Part shown: positions 36,111 to 44,976 of the stretch, piece by piece
How positions within the stretch are numbered: the first letter of the stretch is position 1
Layout: each line of letters starts with the position of its first letter
From: an uncultured Dysgonomonas sp.
GTDB taxonomy: Bacteria > Bacteroidota > Bacteroidia > Bacteroidales > Dysgonomonadaceae
DNA length: 47,801 bases
Reading direction: 5' to 3'
NCBI GenBank assembly: GCA_900556485.1
Contig: USOX01000020.1
Location: forward strand, 1-47,801
Position numbers and translations under genes: made by a program
The notes under the pieces: model-generated
The model's input: the letters and a program-made list of their open reading frames with translations, nothing else
Told to the model about the DNA's origin: nothing
The model's database searches: none

Positions 36111-36734
36111 TTATTTCTCCAAATTAGGAAACCAGCGAGCTTCCTCCATAATGCGAACAAAATCAGATTTTGTTTCATTGCGATTCCAATCCCGTTGTAA
36201 TTCACAGGCTAACTGTGCAAGTGTAGTTAGTTGTGCTCCTGCCTGTTCAACACGCCGAAGGCCACATTCATGTGCAATAACAGAAGTTCCACCAACACAA
36301 TCTACCACAGGGTAAACTTCGAAGCCTTCACCAATGGCATCAATTGTAGGAAAAGTTAGGCAAGCCTCTGTCCAAAGAGCAGCCATTAGCAGTTTTTTTC
36401 TACCAGTAGCTTGCACAGCTTCATAAAATTCTTTATCCTCCCAAGCGTTGATTGAAGTTCGGTCATATGAAAGAATATTACCAAATTTTTTACGAATAGA
36501 TGGTAAAGTATCGTGATTCATACCAGTTTTTACATTTACAGTTGACAGAATTACGGGTATGTCGTAAGCTTTAGCAAGTTCTGCTAAAGTACCCATATTC
36601 ATAATTAACTCCCTTTTATCCATTGAATTGATAGAGGTTATTTGAATGGGTTGGTAATCTATAACCAATAACACTGCATTTTGCGGAGTTATTAAGTGAT
36701 CTTTTTTGGGATCTCTCTTGGAAAAACTACTCAT
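36111..36734 (-). CDS. Isochorismatase-family (YcaC-like) cysteine hydrolase
   Basis: The product is 207 residues, starting at ATG 36734 (MSSFSKRDPKKDHL); the frame is open upstream but without family similarity. The fold is the cysteine-hydrolase Rossmann-like type, with Asp26 in AVLLVIDYQP and the catalytic Cys125 in AALWTEACLTFPTIDAIGEG. ECGLRRVEQAGAQLTTLAQL near 165-185 is typical of the YcaC subgroup. Substrates of YcaC-like members are unknown; relatives hydrolyse amides or vinyl ethers. It is cytosolic. It stands alone, with a terminator close behind and about 480 bp of empty DNA in front. Confidence 0.88.
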   Translation of the reverse strand: MSSFSKRDPKKDHLITPQNAVLLVIDYQPIQITSINSMDKRELIMNMGTLAELAKAYDIPVILSTVNVKTGMNHDTLPSIRKKFGNILSYDRTSINAWEDKEFYEAVQATGRKKLLMAALWTEACLTFPTIDAIGEGFEVYPVVDCVGGTSVIAHECGLRRVEQAGAQLTTLAQLACELQRDWNRNETKSDFVRIMEEARWFPNLEK

Positions 36735-37210
36735 TTCTTTATAAATTAATTTGTTAATACTACAGGTAGTAAACAATGCCATAAGAGAAAAAGTTTCTGT
36801 TGAGTGTAGAAACAAATGATTTCAGCTACTTCTTATAAACAGTAAGTGAACAGGTAAGTAAATATTATTCAGGATGTGTTTTTGATCTTTGACAGAACCG
36901 GAATAAAATAGATTTAAATGAGCCTATCAAACGATGGAAATTATTATCTGGTAAACACAGGATAAGGAATGGCTAAGAGAAAATAAATGGCCTGTTTTGC
37001 GTGAGACAGCTATCCTCAGGGAAAGTAGGGTAGGAGACAATCCTCTATGATTTTTTCTATCTGGTAGCTGCGATTGTTCAGTAGAATGTTTACTCTTCCT
37101 TGACGATATAAGAAAAAACGTAATATTTCTATTCTTATAGCCTAGATACAAATTAGCAAATAATATCAATAGTTTCTTTTTTAAAATGATTTATGTAATT
37201 TCGCAGGCAT
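36735..37210. other. Intergenic region between isochorismatase-family gene and kinase pair
   Basis: This 476-bp stretch separates divergent transcripts and should contain both promoters. The minus-strand frame 36927-37169 has no recognisable family and odd composition, so it is not called. No repeat, RNA or mobile-element end was recognised. Confidence 0.4.
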
Positions 37211-38230
37211 ATGTCTACAGATAAAACCAAAGATTTTTTATATAAGTTTTTTATAGACCCTATTTTCAGGGTCTGGAGACATGTACTCTTGAGTGTTACA
37301 TTCACATTTATTGCCATAGGACAGTCACTGATCGTATTTGGCGAACACGTATCTACTATCAGCAGTAATACTCTCTGTTGGTTTGGTGCTCTCAATATTA
37401 TCGGATTATCCTTTCTGGTATATTTTAATTTAATCATTCTTACTCGGCGCATATTATTAAAGCGTAGGTATGTGGAATATTTCTTTTGCCTGTTTACGGT
37501 TATTTCTATATATCTATTCATCAAAGGTGCAATTGAAATACAAATACTTTCGGATGTAGGAGTAGATAGAAAGTTTAATGAGATTATGTTACTGGATGGT
37601 GTTTCAAATTTAATGATCTATGCGATTTGTATTGCCAGCAGTTCTATATCGGTGCTATTTGGGCAATGGACAACAGATACCCAACAGATAACTAATCTGA
37701 AAAACAGACAGCTGAAAGGCAGTGTGGAGAAATTAAAGAATCAAATTAATCCTAAATTTCTATCAGATATACTCGATTATGTGATAGGTAAAGTAAAAAC
37801 CGACTCGAAAGAAGTCCCCGATATACTACTCCGGTTAAGCAGAATATTAAGATACGGATTATATGATTGTATGCGGGAAAAAGTTCTGCTGAAATCTGAT
37901 ATCAAACATATAAACAACTATTTGTCGTTGAATCAGCTAAGTGCTAAAAATAAGTATACATATACAATAACTATTACAGGAGATACGGACATATTTGTTG
38001 CTCCATTTCTATTTATGCCCATAGTTCAGCGAATTCTTGAACAACAGCCTACAGACATGCAATTAGATTTTAATATTACAGACAATATAATTGCTTTTGA
38101 ATGTAAAGTGCAGGAAACCGACTTGATATGCTGTGATTTAGCAGAAGAGGAGCAAAGATTGGAGATGTTCTACAAAAAAGAGAGCAGTAGAAGCAAGGAG
38201 TCTGTAAAATTCTGTTTAGAAAGATGCTAA
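37211..38230 (+). CDS. LytS-like membrane histidine kinase with lost phospho-acceptor (pseudokinase)
   Basis: The 339-residue protein has four membrane helices (about 23-45, 57-79, 89-108, 128-150) and then a degenerate LytS-type kinase domain. The phospho-acceptor motif, NPHFLFN in active relatives, reads NPKFLSD, with Lys182 replacing His. The following helix motif is kept (LLRLSRILRYGLYDCMREKV, LKSDIKHINNYLSLNQL). The ATP-binding N-box is FMPIVQRILEQQ without the conserved Glu-Asn pair, and no GxGL loop is found. It therefore cannot autophosphorylate by the usual mechanism. The last 7 bp overlap the start of an intact paralogue, suggesting translational coupling and a heterodimer or regulatory partner. 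The frame is intact, so it is probably functional in another way. Confidence 0.8.
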   Translation: MSTDKTKDFLYKFFIDPIFRVWRHVLLSVTFTFIAIGQSLIVFGEHVSTISSNTLCWFGALNIIGLSFLVYFNLIILTRRILLKRRYVEYFFCLFTVISIYLFIKGAIEIQILSDVGVDRKFNEIMLLDGVSNLMIYAICIASSSISVLFGQWTTDTQQITNLKNRQLKGSVEKLKNQINPKFLSDILDYVIGKVKTDSKEVPDILLRLSRILRYGLYDCMREKVLLKSDIKHINNYLSLNQLSAKNKYTYTITITGDTDIFVAPFLFMPIVQRILEQQPTDMQLDFNITDNIIAFECKVQETDLICCDLAEEEQRLEMFYKKESSRSKESVKFCLERC

Positions 38231-39249
38231 AAGAGATAAATAACATATTACCCGATTTCCTGTTAAAACCGAAATATAAGTTTTTCAGGCATCTTGTGTT
38301 GCAAATTGTAATACTCACGACCACCATCAATATATTTTGGGACGAGCCGGATAAGATTTCGCAAGGCAGATTAACGATTTGGGTTATATATTCTTTACAA
38401 GTAAATTTTATTATATACCTAAACATGTATTTGCTGATTCCACAACTACTGATAAAAGGTAAAACCTTGTATTATATACTATCACTCTTTCTCCTTGTTT
38501 TCGGATTTAATATGCTTTTTTCATTTGGAGCCCTGCAAGATATATCTTCCGAAAATCAATATGTCATAATACTTTTGGAGTCGATTGCCGCTCTTGTTGC
38601 CTTTTTGGTTTTTTATGTTGGAATGACAACTATTCAATTGTTTAAATATCATATCCAAAATAGCGAAAAAATAAGTGAATTGGAGAATGCGACAACGGCT
38701 ATCGAACTGGCTAACTTACAAAACCAGATTAATCCTCATTTCCTATTCAATACCCTCAATAATGCCAATGTTTTGGTAGATGATGCAGAGAAATCTACCT
38801 ATATACTTCAAACGCTTAATGATTTGTTACGTTATCAAACTCAGGGAGAAGCTAGAGGAGAAGTGAGGCTATCGGATGATATCACTTTTCTGAATGATTA
38901 TCTCAGTCTTGAAAAAACTCGTCGTGACAGATTCAACTATAGAATAAACACTGAAGGCCATTGCGATATAAATATTCCCCCGTTGTTATTTATACCTTTC
39001 ATTGAGAATGCCATAAAGCATAATCCCGAAAGTGACTCATCCATTCATATTTCTTTTCAAATAAAGGAAGGCAGACTCCATTTTAAGTGTGAAAACTCCA
39101 AAAGCAAACTTGTTCATGAAAAAAAAGAAGGCGGGATTGGGTTGAAAAACATAAAAAAACGCTTGAACTTGCTATTTGGAAAAGATTATACCTTAAATCT
39201 GTGTGACGAAAAAGATAGATATACTGTAATATTGGTATTTAAAATATGA
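38224..39249 (+). CDS. LytS/YehU-type sensor histidine kinase
   Basis: The 341-residue protein has four predicted membrane helices (about 21-39, 51-73, 82-102, 116-139), a short coiled linker and an intact His_kinase domain: His172 in LQNQINPHFLFNTLNN, LLRYQTQGEARGEVRLSDDI, N-box Asn262 in FIPFIENAIKHNPES, and the G-box GGIGLKNIKKRL (303-314). The class usually phosphorylates a LytTR-type response regulator encoded next to it. Here none follows, and the next gene, after 333 bp, is GH92. Its ATG lies inside the end of the upstream pseudokinase gene. The signal sensed is unknown. Confidence 0.88.
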   Translation: MLKEINNILPDFLLKPKYKFFRHLVLQIVILTTTINIFWDEPDKISQGRLTIWVIYSLQVNFIIYLNMYLLIPQLLIKGKTLYYILSLFLLVFGFNMLFSFGALQDISSENQYVIILLESIAALVAFLVFYVGMTTIQLFKYHIQNSEKISELENATTAIELANLQNQINPHFLFNTLNNANVLVDDAEKSTYILQTLNDLLRYQTQGEARGEVRLSDDITFLNDYLSLEKTRRDRFNYRINTEGHCDINIPPLLFIPFIENAIKHNPESDSSIHISFQIKEGRLHFKCENSKSKLVHEKKEGGIGLKNIKKRLNLLFGKDYTLNLCDEKDRYTVILVFKI

Positions 39250-39582
39250 AGTACTTTTCAGTTTTTCATTGACAAATAAAACTTCAAAAACAGAACATTA
39301 AAGTTTATTCAATTATAAATATTATTTCCCCTTTTATATTAAAACATTGATTGCTGACTTCTGAAATGTTAGGGGAAGAATAAGATCCCCATGCAATTAT
39401 TGTTCACTTCTAAAACTACCAGTATAAATGATTAATATTCTTTTATTATTGACTATTAATGTATTATAATGCTTTTGCCTATCGTGCCAATCTGATTTTA
39501 ATTTATCGTTAATAATAAATTAATACTATCAAAATATATTTGAGGGGAATTTTAGATAAGTCTTACATTTAATAAAAGCTGT
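39250..39582. other. Promoter region upstream of the first GH92 gene
   Basis: This 333-bp AT-rich stretch has no ORF. It contains TGATTGCTGAC at 39348-39358, an 11-base exact match to the HTCS direct repeats upstream of GH16, here as a single copy. No clear terminator for the kinase pair was seen. Confidence 0.4.
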
Positions 39583-41721
39583 ATGTTGAGAAAAAAAGAA
39601 TTGTTTATAATTGTATTCCTATCAGTATGTTTAATTTGTATTAAATCATATTCACAAACCAATTATGCAAAGTTAGTTGATACCCGTATAGGTACAGAAG
39701 GTAATGGTCTAGGATGTGGCTATACTTTTATAGGGGCAACTTACCCATTTGGTATGATGCAGTTTACGCCATCATTTTTTTCCTCACATAAAGGTTTTGT
39801 AGTCAATCAGTATTCAGGAGCAGGTTGTCCTCATATGGGCAATTTCCCCGTGCTTCCATTGTCCGGGGAATTGAAGGACTCGCCTGAGGATATGGATAAA
39901 TTTGAAAAATATAAAGAAGTAAACAATTCATATGCAGGTTATTTTTCGGCAACAATGAATGATGAAGTTATTTGCAATACCACAGTAGCGGAGAGAAGCG
40001 GAATTGCTGAATTCATATTTCCTAAGTCACAGGAAAAAGGGACTGTCATTATCGGTTCGGGAGTGAGTTCTACATTTTTATATAATGCACATATAAAAAT
40101 CACTTCGAATAATTCTTGCGAGGGTTTTGCCGAAGGTGGTGAAATGTGTGGGTATGCAACAAAATATAGAATATATTTTGTTGCAGAATTTAATCGTAAC
40201 GCTTCCAAAACAGGCACTTGGACTGGAAATGATTTACGCGAAAACAGAACTACAATAGGCGGTGAAAAGTCAGGAGCGTATTTTGTATTCGACCTAAAAA
40301 ACAACAATAAAGTAGAATACAAAATAGCCATATCTTATGTCTCTGTTGAAAATGCACGCGAAAATCTTAAAAAAGATAATAATAACAGAGATTTTGCGAC
40401 AGTAAAGGAAGATACTGAAAATGTATGGAATCAACATCTTTCAAAAATTGCAGTAGAATCGACAAGTACAGATCGTATAAAACAATTTTATACAAACTTC
40501 TACCATGCTATTATTCATCCAAGTATATTTAGTGACATAAATGGAGAGTACATAGGTGCAGACCATAAAATACATAAAGCGGAAATGGGACGCAAATTTT
40601 ATACAGGATTTAGTGGATGGGATACATATCGAACACAATGTCAGTTTTTGGTAATGCTATATCCAAAAGAAAGTTCGGATATGGCACAATCGGCAGTTGA
40701 ATTTGCTGAACAAGCTGGAGGGTACGGTCGTTGGGTATTGGCAAATATAGAAACCGGTATAATGCACGGAGACCCTATGCCCATAATAATTGCAAATACA
40801 TGGGTTTATGGCGGGAAAAACTTTGATGTGCAAAAAGCGTATAAGTACATGAAAAAAGGGGCAACTGTAGTCGGTACCTACTCTCAAAACCAGATTGTAA
40901 GACCTGGTTTAGAGAATTATATCGAAAAAGGTATTGAGAACGCCTCTTTATGTTTGGAGTATGCTTCGTCTGATTATGCTATTGGACAATTTGCTCTACA
41001 GGCACTAGGAAATGAAGTTGACGCCAATTTCTTCATAAATCGTGCCCAGAATTGGAAAAACTTATATGATCCGGATACAAGATGGCTGTGTTCACGCCAT
41101 AACCATGATATGAGCTGGAAGCATCCCGATCATGATTGGCGAGAAGCAACTAAGGAAAATTATTTTTGGATGGTTCCTTTCAACCTAAAAGGATTAATCG
41201 ATACCCTTGGCGGAAAGCAAGTAGCTTCAGCCCGTCTCGATTCTTTATTTGTCCGACTGGATGCTTCTTATGACGAACATCATTTCGCAGCAGGAAATGA
41301 ACCTGATTTTCAGGTACCTTGGATATACAATTGGACAGATAAGCCTTATAAAACATCTGAGGTCATATACCGCATTTTCGATGAGATGTATACTAGTGCG
41401 CCTACCGGATTACCTGGCAACGATGATCTTGGTGCAATGGGTGCATGGTATGTGTTTGCGTCTATTGGGCTCTACCCTATGATTCCTGGTGTAGCAGGTT
41501 TTTCGATAAATGCACCTCAGTTTGAAAAGATATCAATACATTTTCCTGAAGGGATATGCGAGATTGTAGGAGGTAATACTGAAATGTCTTATATTCAAAA
41601 TGTGAAGATTAATAATAAAATATGGAATTCAACTTGGATAGATTGGAAAACAATACAAAAAGGAGGGGTTATAAAATATACTCTGAAAGAAAAGCCAAAT
41701 AAAAAATGGGGGTTAAAATAA
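39583..41721 (+). CDS. GH92 alpha-mannosidase (secreted)
   Basis: The 712-residue protein has an ordinary signal peptide (to about 25, KSYSQ) and no lipobox. The N-terminal beta-sandwich (VDTRIGTEGNG, YPFGMMQFTPSF, YSGAGCPHMGNFPVLPLSGE) and the C-terminal (alpha/alpha)6 domain (FSGWDTYRTQ, GDPMPIIIANTWVYG) are both present. Candidate catalytic residues are the general acid Glu573 in AAGNEPDFQVPWIYNW and the base Asp614/Asp615 in LPGNDDLGAMGAWYVFASIG. GH92 enzymes are calcium-dependent, inverting exo-alpha-mannosidases, most often acting on alpha-1,2 links of N-glycans or yeast mannan. It is probably periplasmic. It precedes the Kelch/SARP-like regulator and a second GH92. Confidence 0.93.
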   Translation: MLRKKELFIIVFLSVCLICIKSYSQTNYAKLVDTRIGTEGNGLGCGYTFIGATYPFGMMQFTPSFFSSHKGFVVNQYSGAGCPHMGNFPVLPLSGELKDSPEDMDKFEKYKEVNNSYAGYFSATMNDEVICNTTVAERSGIAEFIFPKSQEKGTVIIGSGVSSTFLYNAHIKITSNNSCEGFAEGGEMCGYATKYRIYFVAEFNRNASKTGTWTGNDLRENRTTIGGEKSGAYFVFDLKNNNKVEYKIAISYVSVENARENLKKDNNNRDFATVKEDTENVWNQHLSKIAVESTSTDRIKQFYTNFYHAIIHPSIFSDINGEYIGADHKIHKAEMGRKFYTGFSGWDTYRTQCQFLVMLYPKESSDMAQSAVEFAEQAGGYGRWVLANIETGIMHGDPMPIIIANTWVYGGKNFDVQKAYKYMKKGATVVGTYSQNQIVRPGLENYIEKGIENASLCLEYASSDYAIGQFALQALGNEVDANFFINRAQNWKNLYDPDTRWLCSRHNHDMSWKHPDHDWREATKENYFWMVPFNLKGLIDTLGGKQVASARLDSLFVRLDASYDEHHFAAGNEPDFQVPWIYNWTDKPYKTSEVIYRIFDEMYTSAPTGLPGNDDLGAMGAWYVFASIGLYPMIPGVAGFSINAPQFEKISIHFPEGICEIVGGNTEMSYIQNVKINNKIWNSTWIDWKTIQKGGVIKYTLKEKPNKKWGLK

Positions 41722-42091
41722 TGTGCAAATTTAAAATTGAATCTATGTTAACTCTTTAGATAGGCGATACATATTATTTGATATTAAAGTAATTTGAACA
41801 TATCATTATTTATCATTTCCTACTATTAAGTATCCAAACGTTTCGTGAATATTCCATATAGGACTCTTTATATGGAATATTTATAAGATTATTATAAATA
41901 GCAAATTATGTAATTATAAACTCAATAAATAAAAATAGATCAGATATATTCTATCAAATTTATGCACGATTCTTTCATTTTTATTGCAAGATTTAAGATA
42001 TATCATTACTTTAGGAAAGTTATTAAATTGCCCTATATAATCATCTATAATCTATGGGTTAATTAATAGCATATTATTATTTAATCTATAC
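41722..42091. other. Intergenic region between GH92 and the membrane regulator, with a perfect hairpin
   Basis: This 370-bp AT-rich stretch has no ORF. AATATTCCATATA (41848-41860) and TATATGGAATATT (41869-41881) form a 13-bp perfect stem with an 8-nt loop, 127 bp after the GH92 stop. It has no U-tract, so it may be a weak terminator or a protein-binding palindrome. The DNA from 41990 to 42091 probably holds the regulator's own promoter. Confidence 0.5.
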
Positions 42092-44686
42092 ATGTTAAAA
42101 CACATCAGATATATCATAATAATTTGTCTATTTGCCTATAATGCGGTAGTTCAGAGTCAAGTTAATGAGCAAAATATTCATTCAGGTTTAAATTTTATAG
42201 CCCATACTAAGAACCAGAGTGAAAGAACTGGCTTAAATCTTTGTCCAGATAAACCAATGTCATTTTCCAAAGATGGTTTTTCTCTTGAATTTGAAATGAA
42301 ATTAAGAGCAGAATCGCATGTTTATGGACATATATGCAGGGTTGTCTCAGATGATTCATTCAGTTTTGATATGATCTCTTTTTCATTGGCTCCAGAATTT
42401 AGGTTTATATTAACAGGAATAGATAAAGTAATAGAGACTACAGAGGTTAAAGATTCACTTACTCCCATTGAGGACAAATGGATAAAGGTAAAAATAAACT
42501 TTACAAATGAGAATCTGAAGATATCTGTTAATGATAAGGAACAAATAATGAACCATTCCTTACAAAACTTTAATGATATAAAAATTTATTTTGGTCATAA
42601 TCAACATCGTGTTTTTTATACTACAGATGTTCCCCCTATGACAATAAAAAACATTGTCATCCGCAATAGTAAAAATGAAATAGTATCTAAATGGGATTTG
42701 TCTTCTCATAATATAAATGAAGTGTATGATGAGATAATGCAAAGAAAAGCATTAGTTAATAATCCCATATGGGAAATAGACAAACATATGCAATGGCATA
42801 AAGTTGGCTCTATAGCTCTTAAGACGACGGATCCTCTTCCTCAAGTTGCATATGACAACATATTAGGACGTGTATTTATTGTATTAATTGATAGGGTTTT
42901 AATATATCATGTTGAAAATAACAAAATAGATACAATAATACCTCAGAAAGGGTTTCCATATGTACGCGAGGGTTCATGCGGTCAGATAGTATATGATAAT
43001 AAGAGGAATAGGCTGATATCGTATAACCCGGACTTGCCCGATCTCAATTTTTACAGTTTTGACAAAAATGAGTGGAGTCAGCAATCAATGGTAGGAATTA
43101 ATACCCGGCAGCATCATAATAAATTTATTGATACTGAAAAAGATAGGTTAATTGTTTTTGGAGGATATGGCAGTCATCGATATAATGCTCAATTAGCAGA
43201 AATAAGTCTTGAGAATCCAGATGGTTGGAAAATTGAATCTCTTGATTCAGCTATTCAGCCTCGCTATTTAAGTGCTGTAACCAATCTTGATGATAATAAT
43301 ATTCTGATCTTGGGTGGATATGGTAGTATCTCCGGGAAGCAGGAAGAATCACCTCGCAACTATTATGACCTGCATAAGCTAAATATTAATACAAAGGAAG
43401 ATTCTGTTTTGTGGACCTATATAAACAATAACAATCATTTTGTATTCAGTAATTCAGCTGTGGTAGATGATAAAGCGAATAGGTTATATGCTTTGACATA
43501 TAATAATGATAGATATTATTCATCAATTTATCTTTCATCATTTGATATAAATACGTCTTCTCCAACAATGACTGTTTTAAGTGATTCTATAAAATATAAT
43601 TTTTTGGATATAAAGTCTTATTGTGACTTGTTTTTATATAAGAAAACTTCTTCTCTATATGCTATTATTCAACAGGAGATTACATCAGAAGAATTAACTG
43701 TTATAGACATATACTCGTTAGCTTTTCCTCCTATATCTAAAGATTTGATTTATTTTGATGGAACTGCAAAAAAAAATACAGCATGGATTAAATATTTTTT
43801 TCTGATAACTTTCGGCCTTTTGATTATAATAATATTATGTTTTATTTTTTATCGACATAAAAAGAAAAGAGACTCCATAAAAGAAGAAAATATAGAATTT
43901 TCAGAATTCACTCATAATGAAGATAAAGATACAAATAGTATACAACGAAAGAAATCTACTATCAATTTGCTGGGAGTATTTCGTATTTATGATAAAGAAG
44001 GAGACAATATAACGGGTGATTTTTCGCCTACTATTAAACAGATTCTTGCATATTTGTTGATAAATTCAATTAAAAATGATAAAGGTACAACGTCTCAGCA
44101 GCTTAACGAAACTTTCTGGTTTGGTATGGATAAAAGTAGTGCATCCAATAATAGGCGTGTGAATATCAGGAAACTCAGACTATTACTACAAAATATAGGT
44201 GATATAGAAATTACAAATAAAAATAACTATTTATATATAAAATTAGGAAAAGACGTAAACTGTGATTATAATGATATATATTCATTATTAAATCAAAGTA
44301 ATATACACATTGATAAAAAAATAATAAACCAAATAGTCGAAATTGCATCTTTCGGTCCTTTATTACCCAATATTAGTGAGGAATGGATGGATGAATATAA
44401 AGCCGAATTCTCCATTAAGTTGACAGAAACCTTACTTACAGCCATAAAACATCCTTTAATTAAAGACGATTACAAATTATTATTAAAGATAGCGGATGTG
44501 ATCTTGCTACACGATGCAATAGATGAAGATGCTATTCAAATTAAATGTAGAATTCTTTATCAAATGAAACAAAAAGGTATTTCAAAACAGTGTTATGATA
44601 AATTCTGTGAAGAATATATACGCTTATTGGATGTAGAGCCAGACTTCTCATACGAAGATATTGTGCAAGATCTAATAAAGAATTAA
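42092..44686 (+). CDS. Membrane-anchored one-component regulator: LamG-like and Kelch ectodomain, SARP-like DNA-binding cytoplasmic domain
   Basis: The 864-residue protein has a signal peptide (1-22), a concanavalin/LamG-like sandwich (about 30-215: FSKDGFSLEFEMKLRAESHV, WIKVKINFTNENLKISVNDK), a Kelch-like propeller (about 235-550; repeats at 345-360, DTEKDRLIVFGGYG, and 400-411, DDNNILILGGYG), one membrane helix (565-587), a linker, then a winged helix (623-718: INLLGVFRIYDKEGDNITGD, QILAYLLINSI, RRVNIRKLRLLLQNIGDIEI) followed by an all-helical BTAD-like part (725-864). There is no kinase or receiver domain. The layout suggests that a ligand bound outside the inner membrane directly controls DNA binding. 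GH92 genes on both sides suggest an alpha-mannoside signal. Function and target sites are inferred; the domains are read from motifs, not from a search. Confidence 0.8.
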   Translation: MLKHIRYIIIICLFAYNAVVQSQVNEQNIHSGLNFIAHTKNQSERTGLNLCPDKPMSFSKDGFSLEFEMKLRAESHVYGHICRVVSDDSFSFDMISFSLAPEFRFILTGIDKVIETTEVKDSLTPIEDKWIKVKINFTNENLKISVNDKEQIMNHSLQNFNDIKIYFGHNQHRVFYTTDVPPMTIKNIVIRNSKNEIVSKWDLSSHNINEVYDEIMQRKALVNNPIWEIDKHMQWHKVGSIALKTTDPLPQVAYDNILGRVFIVLIDRVLIYHVENNKIDTIIPQKGFPYVREGSCGQIVYDNKRNRLISYNPDLPDLNFYSFDKNEWSQQSMVGINTRQHHNKFIDTEKDRLIVFGGYGSHRYNAQLAEISLENPDGWKIESLDSAIQPRYLSAVTNLDDNNILILGGYGSISGKQEESPRNYYDLHKLNINTKEDSVLWTYINNNNHFVFSNSAVVDDKANRLYALTYNNDRYYSSIYLSSFDINTSSPTMTVLSDSIKYNFLDIKSYCDLFLYKKTSSLYAIIQQEITSEELTVIDIYSLAFPPISKDLIYFDGTAKKNTAWIKYFFLITFGLLIIIILCFIFYRHKKKRDSIKEENIEFSEFTHNEDKDTNSIQRKKSTINLLGVFRIYDKEGDNITGDFSPTIKQILAYLLINSIKNDKGTTSQQLNETFWFGMDKSSASNNRRVNIRKLRLLLQNIGDIEITNKNNYLYIKLGKDVNCDYNDIYSLLNQSNIHIDKKIINQIVEIASFGPLLPNISEEWMDEYKAEFSIKLTETLLTAIKHPLIKDDYKLLLKIADVILLHDAIDEDAIQIKCRILYQMKQKGISKQCYDKFCEEYIRLLDVEPDFSYEDIVQDLIKN

Positions 44687-44856
44687 TGTCCAATAAATAA
44701 TTACATGTACAAATTATTATTTATATTATTATTATCTTATAATCAGATAGTTATATTGAGATAAGGCGTTTTGTTTTTCTATATTAATGCATGGTTAATG
44801 AATCATTAATGGATGCTTGCATACATTTGAATGTAAAAAGAAGAATTGCCCAAAAG

Positions 44857-44929
44857 GAGGAGTGGTAATATAAAATATGAGATTTTCATTTATTGATAAT
44901 AATATTGATATATAGCTCATATTCTCCTC
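44857..44929 (+). promoter_or_regulatory. Nested inverted repeat in the leader of the second GH92 gene
   Basis: AATATGAG (44874-44881) pairs with CTCATATT (44916-44923), and just outside GAGGAG can pair with CTCCTC. The structure ends about 48 bp before the GH92 ATG. It could be an RNA stem in the leader or a paired operator. The function is unknown. Confidence 0.35.
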
Positions 44930-44976
44930 AAGGTCATTAAACAAGCATCTAATAAAATTAAGTACAAATAAATCGT

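Noticed and set aside
36927..37169. 80-codon minus-strand frame in the gap before the kinase pair
   Set aside because: No recognisable family, odd composition and no conserved start context. I looked for transposase similarity and could not support it.
44780..44815. Clustered TTAATG/CATTAA repeats upstream of the second GH92 as an operator
   Set aside because: Similar AT-rich short repeats occur by chance throughout this intergenic DNA, and no matching copy was found before the other GH92 or the regulator.
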